Source of the DNA: Cyanobacteria bacterium M_surface_10_m2_119 | GTDB taxonomy: Bacteria; Cyanobacteriota; Cyanobacteriia; PCC-6307; Cyanobiaceae | Length of the DNA: 64,000 nt | Reading direction: 5' to 3' | Assembly (NCBI GenBank): GCA_016882525.1 | Contig: VGPU01000007.1 | Span: 1 to 64,000 of the forward strand | In this document: one piece after another, positions 60,259 to 64,000 of the stretch | Layout of the letters: the number at the start of each line of letters is the position of its first letter | How positions within the stretch are numbered: the stretch's first letter is position 1 | Program-made: the position numbers and the translations under genes | Notes under the pieces: generated by a model | Databases searched by the model: none | The model's input: the letters and a program-made list of their open reading frames with translations, nothing else | What the model was told of the DNA's origin: nothing

Positions 60259-61722
60259 TCAGCCCCCGGGGCCCTGGTCCAGCAGCCAGCGGGCCACGGT
60301 CCAGGTGGCCAGGTTGTCGTCGCGGTTGTAGGTGAAGATCCGCTGCAGGCGGGCCCGTCCCCCATCCCGTCGCCATTGGCGCCACCAGAGCAGGCACCGG
60401 GCCCCATCCACCCCCGGCTGGCTCCAGCGGAAACCGATCCAGGAGGCCACGGCCTTGAGGCCGTAGCTGTTTACCGGCAGGCGCCAGTGGCGGCGCAGCC
60501 GGGCATGCACGTCGAGCAGTCGCGAGCGGAGCCGGGCAATCTCCTGGGCATCGGCACCCTGGCGCTGGGCCAGGCGCACCAGGGCGATCGACTCGGTCTC
60601 GCCGTAGTGGAGCAGGGGCCAGTCGGGATAGCGGGCCAGCACCCGGCTCAGCCGGCGCCAGAGCCGCGCCTCCCCGTGGTGCTGCAGGGCCAGCAACGGC
60701 TGGTAGCGCCAGGGCGCATCGCCCAGCCGCGGCCAGGTGCCATCGCCCAGCCGCGGCACGGCCACAAAGCCGTGCAGGAAATCGTCGCGGGCATCGGGGT
60801 CCGACTCGATGTCCAGCAACAGCACCCCGGGGGCCTGGGCCAGCTCGGGCAGGGGGTTGGCAGCAGCAGGGGTCTCGGGCTGCAACCGCTCCGGACGGCC
60901 GGCGGCCTGCACCCGGGCCTGGGCCACCAGGGCGGCTGCGCTGTCGCGGTGCTGCTCGCCATGCACCGCCAGGGCCTCGGCCAACTGCCGGGGATCCGCG
61001 GCGGCCAGCTGCTCCAGGCTGGTGATGCCCAGGTCCAGCAACATCTCCCGGCGCTTGCCGCCGATGCCGCTCACCTCACTGAGGTGACCCTCGCGGGCCG
61101 CCTCGCGGTCACACAGCCCGCGCCAGCTGCAGAGCACACACTTCTTGCGGTCGGCCACCAGCGGAGGGGGCTGGGGGCGCCCCAGATCCGTAGCCAGCCT
61201 GGGCAGGGCCTCCTCCAGCTGGGCCTGGAGCCCACCCGTGAGCTTCAACCGCTCCCGCTGGAGACCTCGCCCACTGCCGGCCACCACCAGGGCTTCGGGC
61301 ACCGGCGCACCCTGGCGCTCCGCCAGGAGCCGGCCCCAGAGCGCGAGCACCAGCCGATGTTCGCGGGTGAGGTTGCGACCCTGGCGGCCGAGCACGGGGC
61401 GGTAGGCATGGTCGCCCCAGACGCTGATGCCGGCGACCCGCTCCAACAGGGGCGGATGGGCCTGCAGCGTCAGGCCCGCCGGCCCGGAACCCGCCAGGCG
61501 CAGCCCCACCACCCCTGGCGCCCCGGCCGCGCAGGCCGGCTCCCCCCTCCCGGGCTTCTCCGGCAACAGGGTCTGGAAGGCGGCGAGCTGGTCGCTGAGG
61601 GCCAGGGCACGATGGGCCGTCCAGAGCCGCTGGGAGGCGTCGCCATGGCGATCGAGCCAAGCCCGGCGCTTGCAGCGCAGCCAGCTGCGCAGCAGCCGGT
61701 CGGTGAGCACCTCCTGGGCCAT
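60259..61722 (-). CDS. TM0106-like RecB/RNase H-fold protein
   Basis: KKCVLCSWRGLCDREA Cys cluster, HhH-like VSGIGGKRREMLLDLGITSLEQLAAADPRQLAEAL, RNase_H_2-like GVLLLDIESDPDARDDFLHGFVAV, YNRDDNLATWTVARWLLD. Confidence 0.8.
   Translation of the reverse strand: MAQEVLTDRLLRSWLRCKRRAWLDRHGDASQRLWTAHRALALSDQLAAFQTLLPEKPGRGEPACAAGAPGVVGLRLAGSGPAGLTLQAHPPLLERVAGISVWGDHAYRPVLGRQGRNLTREHRLVLALWGRLLAERQGAPVPEALVVAGSGRGLQRERLKLTGGLQAQLEEALPRLATDLGRPQPPPLVADRKKCVLCSWRGLCDREAAREGHLSEVSGIGGKRREMLLDLGITSLEQLAAADPRQLAEALAVHGEQHRDSAAALVAQARVQAAGRPERLQPETPAAANPLPELAQAPGVLLLDIESDPDARDDFLHGFVAVPRLGDGTWPRLGDAPWRYQPLLALQHHGEARLWRRLSRVLARYPDWPLLHYGETESIALVRLAQRQGADAQEIARLRSRLLDVHARLRRHWRLPVNSYGLKAVASWIGFRWSQPGVDGARCLLWWRQWRRDGGRARLQRIFTYNRDDNLATWTVARWLLDQGPGG
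60717..60757. repeat. In-frame tandem duplication, 24-nt period
   Basis: CATCGCCCAGCCGCGGC at 60717-60733 and 60741-60757; gives PRLGDGTW-PRLGDAPW in the encoded protein. Confidence 0.8.
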
Positions 61723-61791
61723 GGCAGCACGCTAGTGGCGAGGGCCCTCTGCCACCCTGAAGCCCCGACCGCTGCCCCTGAGGCCCCCGTG

Positions 61792-62205
61792 GTGAGCCAG
61801 ACACCTGCGCCGGCCCACTCCCCCCATCCGCTGCTGGTGTTCGATGGCGGCTGCCCGTTCTGCCGCCACTTCGCGGTGCTCAGCGAGCTGCGCAGCGGCA
61901 TCCCCGGGCTGGAGATCCGCGATGGCCGCATGGATGCCGACCTGCGCGCCCACCTCGCCGCGCGCGGCTACCACCTGCGCGACGGCGCCATGGTGATCGA
62001 CGGGGAGCAGGTGCTCCACGGCGCTCCGGCCATCCAGTGGCTGTGCGCCCGCATGACCCCCAGCGCTGCCCTGCTCCAGGTGCTGGCACCCCTGATGGCG
62101 ACGCCGGCGCGGGCGCGGCAGCTTTACCCCCTGCTGCTCCTGGCCCGCCGCGTCGCCCTCGCCCTGCGGGGGTTGCCGGTGGATCCCGATCGCCGCACTC
62201 CCTGA
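61792..62205 (+). CDS. DUF393 / DCC-type thiol-disulfide oxidoreductase-like protein
   Basis: HPLLVFDGGCPFCRHFAVLSEL (DxxCxxC), DGAMVIDGEQVLHGAPAIQWL. Confidence 0.88.
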   Translation: MSQTPAPAHSPHPLLVFDGGCPFCRHFAVLSELRSGIPGLEIRDGRMDADLRAHLAARGYHLRDGAMVIDGEQVLHGAPAIQWLCARMTPSAALLQVLAPLMATPARARQLYPLLLLARRVALALRGLPVDPDRRTP

Positions 62206-62255
62206 TCCGCGCGCCGCCCCTGGCCAGCGCGACAGCACAGTTGAATGGGGCCTGG

Positions 62256-63749
62256 ATGTCCAGATCCCTGATGGCCTCTGCCCCCCTGCCCCTGGAGGCG
62301 GCCCCGATTGCCTTCGGCACCGACGGCTGGCGCGGCATCCTCGGCGTCGACATCACGGTGGAGCGGCTGCTGCCGGTGGCCGCCGCCGCCGCCGCGGAAC
62401 TGGCCCACTCCGCCCCTGAGGGGCTGAGCAGCCGCGAGGTGGTGATCGGCTACGACCGCCGCTTCCTGGCCCCGGAGCTGGCCGAGGCGATCGGCAGCGC
62501 CGTGCGCGGCGTGGACCTGGAGCCGGTGCTGGCCGACTCCCCCACCCCCACGCCCGCCTCCAGCTGGGCGGTGGTGGAGCGGGGCTCCCTGGGGGCCCTG
62601 GTGATCACCGCCAGCCACAACCCCCCCGAATGGCTCGGCCTGAAGATCAAGGGTCCGTTCGGCGGCTCGGTGGAGGGCGACTTCACCCGGCGGGTGGAGA
62701 CCCGCCTGGAGGCTGGCGGAATCACGGTGCCGCAACCTCCGCCGGCCGGCGGCGAACCCCGCTTCGACGCCCTTGGCGCCTACGTGGGCGGGCTGCGGGC
62801 CAAGGTGAACACCGCCGCCCTGGCTGAGGGGCTGGAGCACCTGGGCCTGCGGGTGATCGTGGATCCGATGCACGGCTCGGCCGCCGGCGTGCTGCCGGCC
62901 CTGCTGGGGGAGCAGGCCACCGCCAGTGGCGTGATCCAGGAGATCCGGGCGAACCGCGATCCGTTGTTCGGCGGCAACCCCCCGGAGCCCCTGGCCCCTT
63001 ACCTGGGCGAGCTGATCGCCGCCGTGCAGGCCAGCACCGCCGCCGGGAGGCCGGCGATGGGCATCGTCTTCGACGGTGACGGTGACCGCATCGCCGCGAT
63101 CGACGAGCGGGGCCGCTTCTGCAGCACCCAGCTGCTGATGCCCCTGTTCATCGACCACCTGGCCCGCGCCCGCCAGCTTCCCGGCACCGTGGTGAAAACG
63201 GTGAGCGGCTCCGACCTGATGCAGCTGGTGGCCGAGCACCTGGGCTGCCGCGTGCTGGAGAAGCCGGTGGGCTTCAAGTACATCGCCAGCGAGATGCTGG
63301 CCGGCGAGGTGCTGGTGGGCGGCGAGGAATCGGGCGGGGTGGGCTTTGGCATGCACCTGCCGGAGCGCGACGCCCCCTTTGCCGCCCTGCTGCTGATTGA
63401 GGCGCTGGTGGAGGGGGGCGTGCCCCTGGGCGAGCGGCTCGATGCCCTCCAGCAGGCCCATGGCGGCGCCGCCAGCTACGACCGCCTCGACCTGCGCCTC
63501 CCCGATATGGCCGCCCGCCGCCAGCTGGAGGAGCGTCTGGCCCAGGCGCCCCCGGCGACTGTGGCCGGCAGCCCCGTGCAGGACGTGATCTGCACAGACG
63601 GCGTGAAACTGCGTCTGGGGCCCAGCCACTGGCTGATGCTGCGCTTCTCCGGCACCGAGCCGCTGCTGCGCCTCTACTGCGAGGCGCCCACGGCCGAGCG
63701 AGTGGCCGCCGTGCTGGCCTGGGCGCGCTGCTACGCCCTGGAGGGTTGA
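62256..63749 (+). CDS. Phosphoglucomutase/phosphomannomutase family protein
   Basis: IAFGTDGWRGILGVDIT, ALVITASHNPPEWLGLKIKGPFGG, MGIVFDGDGDRIAAID, GGEESGGVGFGMHLPERDAPFAALLL, FSGTEPLLRLYCEA. Confidence 0.94.
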   Translation: MSRSLMASAPLPLEAAPIAFGTDGWRGILGVDITVERLLPVAAAAAAELAHSAPEGLSSREVVIGYDRRFLAPELAEAIGSAVRGVDLEPVLADSPTPTPASSWAVVERGSLGALVITASHNPPEWLGLKIKGPFGGSVEGDFTRRVETRLEAGGITVPQPPPAGGEPRFDALGAYVGGLRAKVNTAALAEGLEHLGLRVIVDPMHGSAAGVLPALLGEQATASGVIQEIRANRDPLFGGNPPEPLAPYLGELIAAVQASTAAGRPAMGIVFDGDGDRIAAIDERGRFCSTQLLMPLFIDHLARARQLPGTVVKTVSGSDLMQLVAEHLGCRVLEKPVGFKYIASEMLAGEVLVGGEESGGVGFGMHLPERDAPFAALLLIEALVEGGVPLGERLDALQQAHGGAASYDRLDLRLPDMAARRQLEERLAQAPPATVAGSPVQDVICTDGVKLRLGPSHWLMLRFSGTEPLLRLYCEAPTAERVAAVLAWARCYALEG

Positions 63750-63754
63750 GAGCC

Positions 63755-64000
63755 ATGGCCACCGGCTCCTCAGCCGCTCGCCCCGTGCTGGTGATTGCCA
63801 GCGGCAACCCCGGCAAGGTGCGCGAATTTAGCCACCTGCTGGCCGATCTGGACCTGGAGATCCGAGCCCAGCCCGAGGGCCTGGAGGTGGAGGAAACGGG
63901 CGACACCTTCGCTGCCAACGCCCGGATCAAGGCCTCAGCCGTAGCCGGCGCCACCGGCTGCTGGGCCCTGGCCGACGACTCCGGCCTGAGCGTGACGGCC
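63755..64000 (+). CDS. rdgB: RdgB/HAM1 non-canonical purine NTP pyrophosphatase (3' truncated at window edge)
   Basis: VLVIASGNPGKVREFSHLLADLDLEI, EETGDTFAANARIKA, ALADDSGLSV. Confidence 0.93.
   Translation, partial: MATGSSAARPVLVIASGNPGKVREFSHLLADLDLEIRAQPEGLEVEETGDTFAANARIKASAVAGATGCWALADDSGLSVTA

Overview
The window is a gene-dense, GC-rich cyanobacterial chromosome segment. It probably comes from a Cyanobium/Synechococcus-type picocyanobacterium: psbH, psbN, psbI, psbK, ntcA, ictB-like and many cyanobacteria-specific DUF families are present. It holds about 60 protein-coding genes, including two small photosystem II genes (psbI, psbN) not listed separately in the ORF track, and two tRNAs: Arg(ACG) and Met-type(CAU). 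I also see two convincing Rho-independent terminators and one good sigma70-type promoter. The edges are cut inside ileS (5' truncated) and an rdgB-like gene (3' truncated). I found no CRISPR array, transposase, integrase, phage module, toxin-antitoxin pair or defence island, and no clearly new multi-gene system. The most interesting items are: (1) a full-length homologue of the eukaryotic phosphorylase kinase alpha/beta regulatory subunit; (2) a Met-type tRNA whose discriminator base appears to be the A of the next gene's ATG; (3) a TM0106-like RecB/RNase H-fold protein whose RecB ExK motif appears lost; (4) a GH38 alpha-mannosidase gene lying antisense between psbN and psbI; (5) a SET protein with a post-SET-like Cys cluster; (6) a CobO-like protein without a recognisable Walker A motif; (7) a CHASE4-like GGDEF/EAL protein with a degenerate GGDKF; and (8) a perfect GTA-N8-TAC palindrome upstream of an orphan histidine kinase. 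All family assignments come from reading translations by eye; no database search was run.
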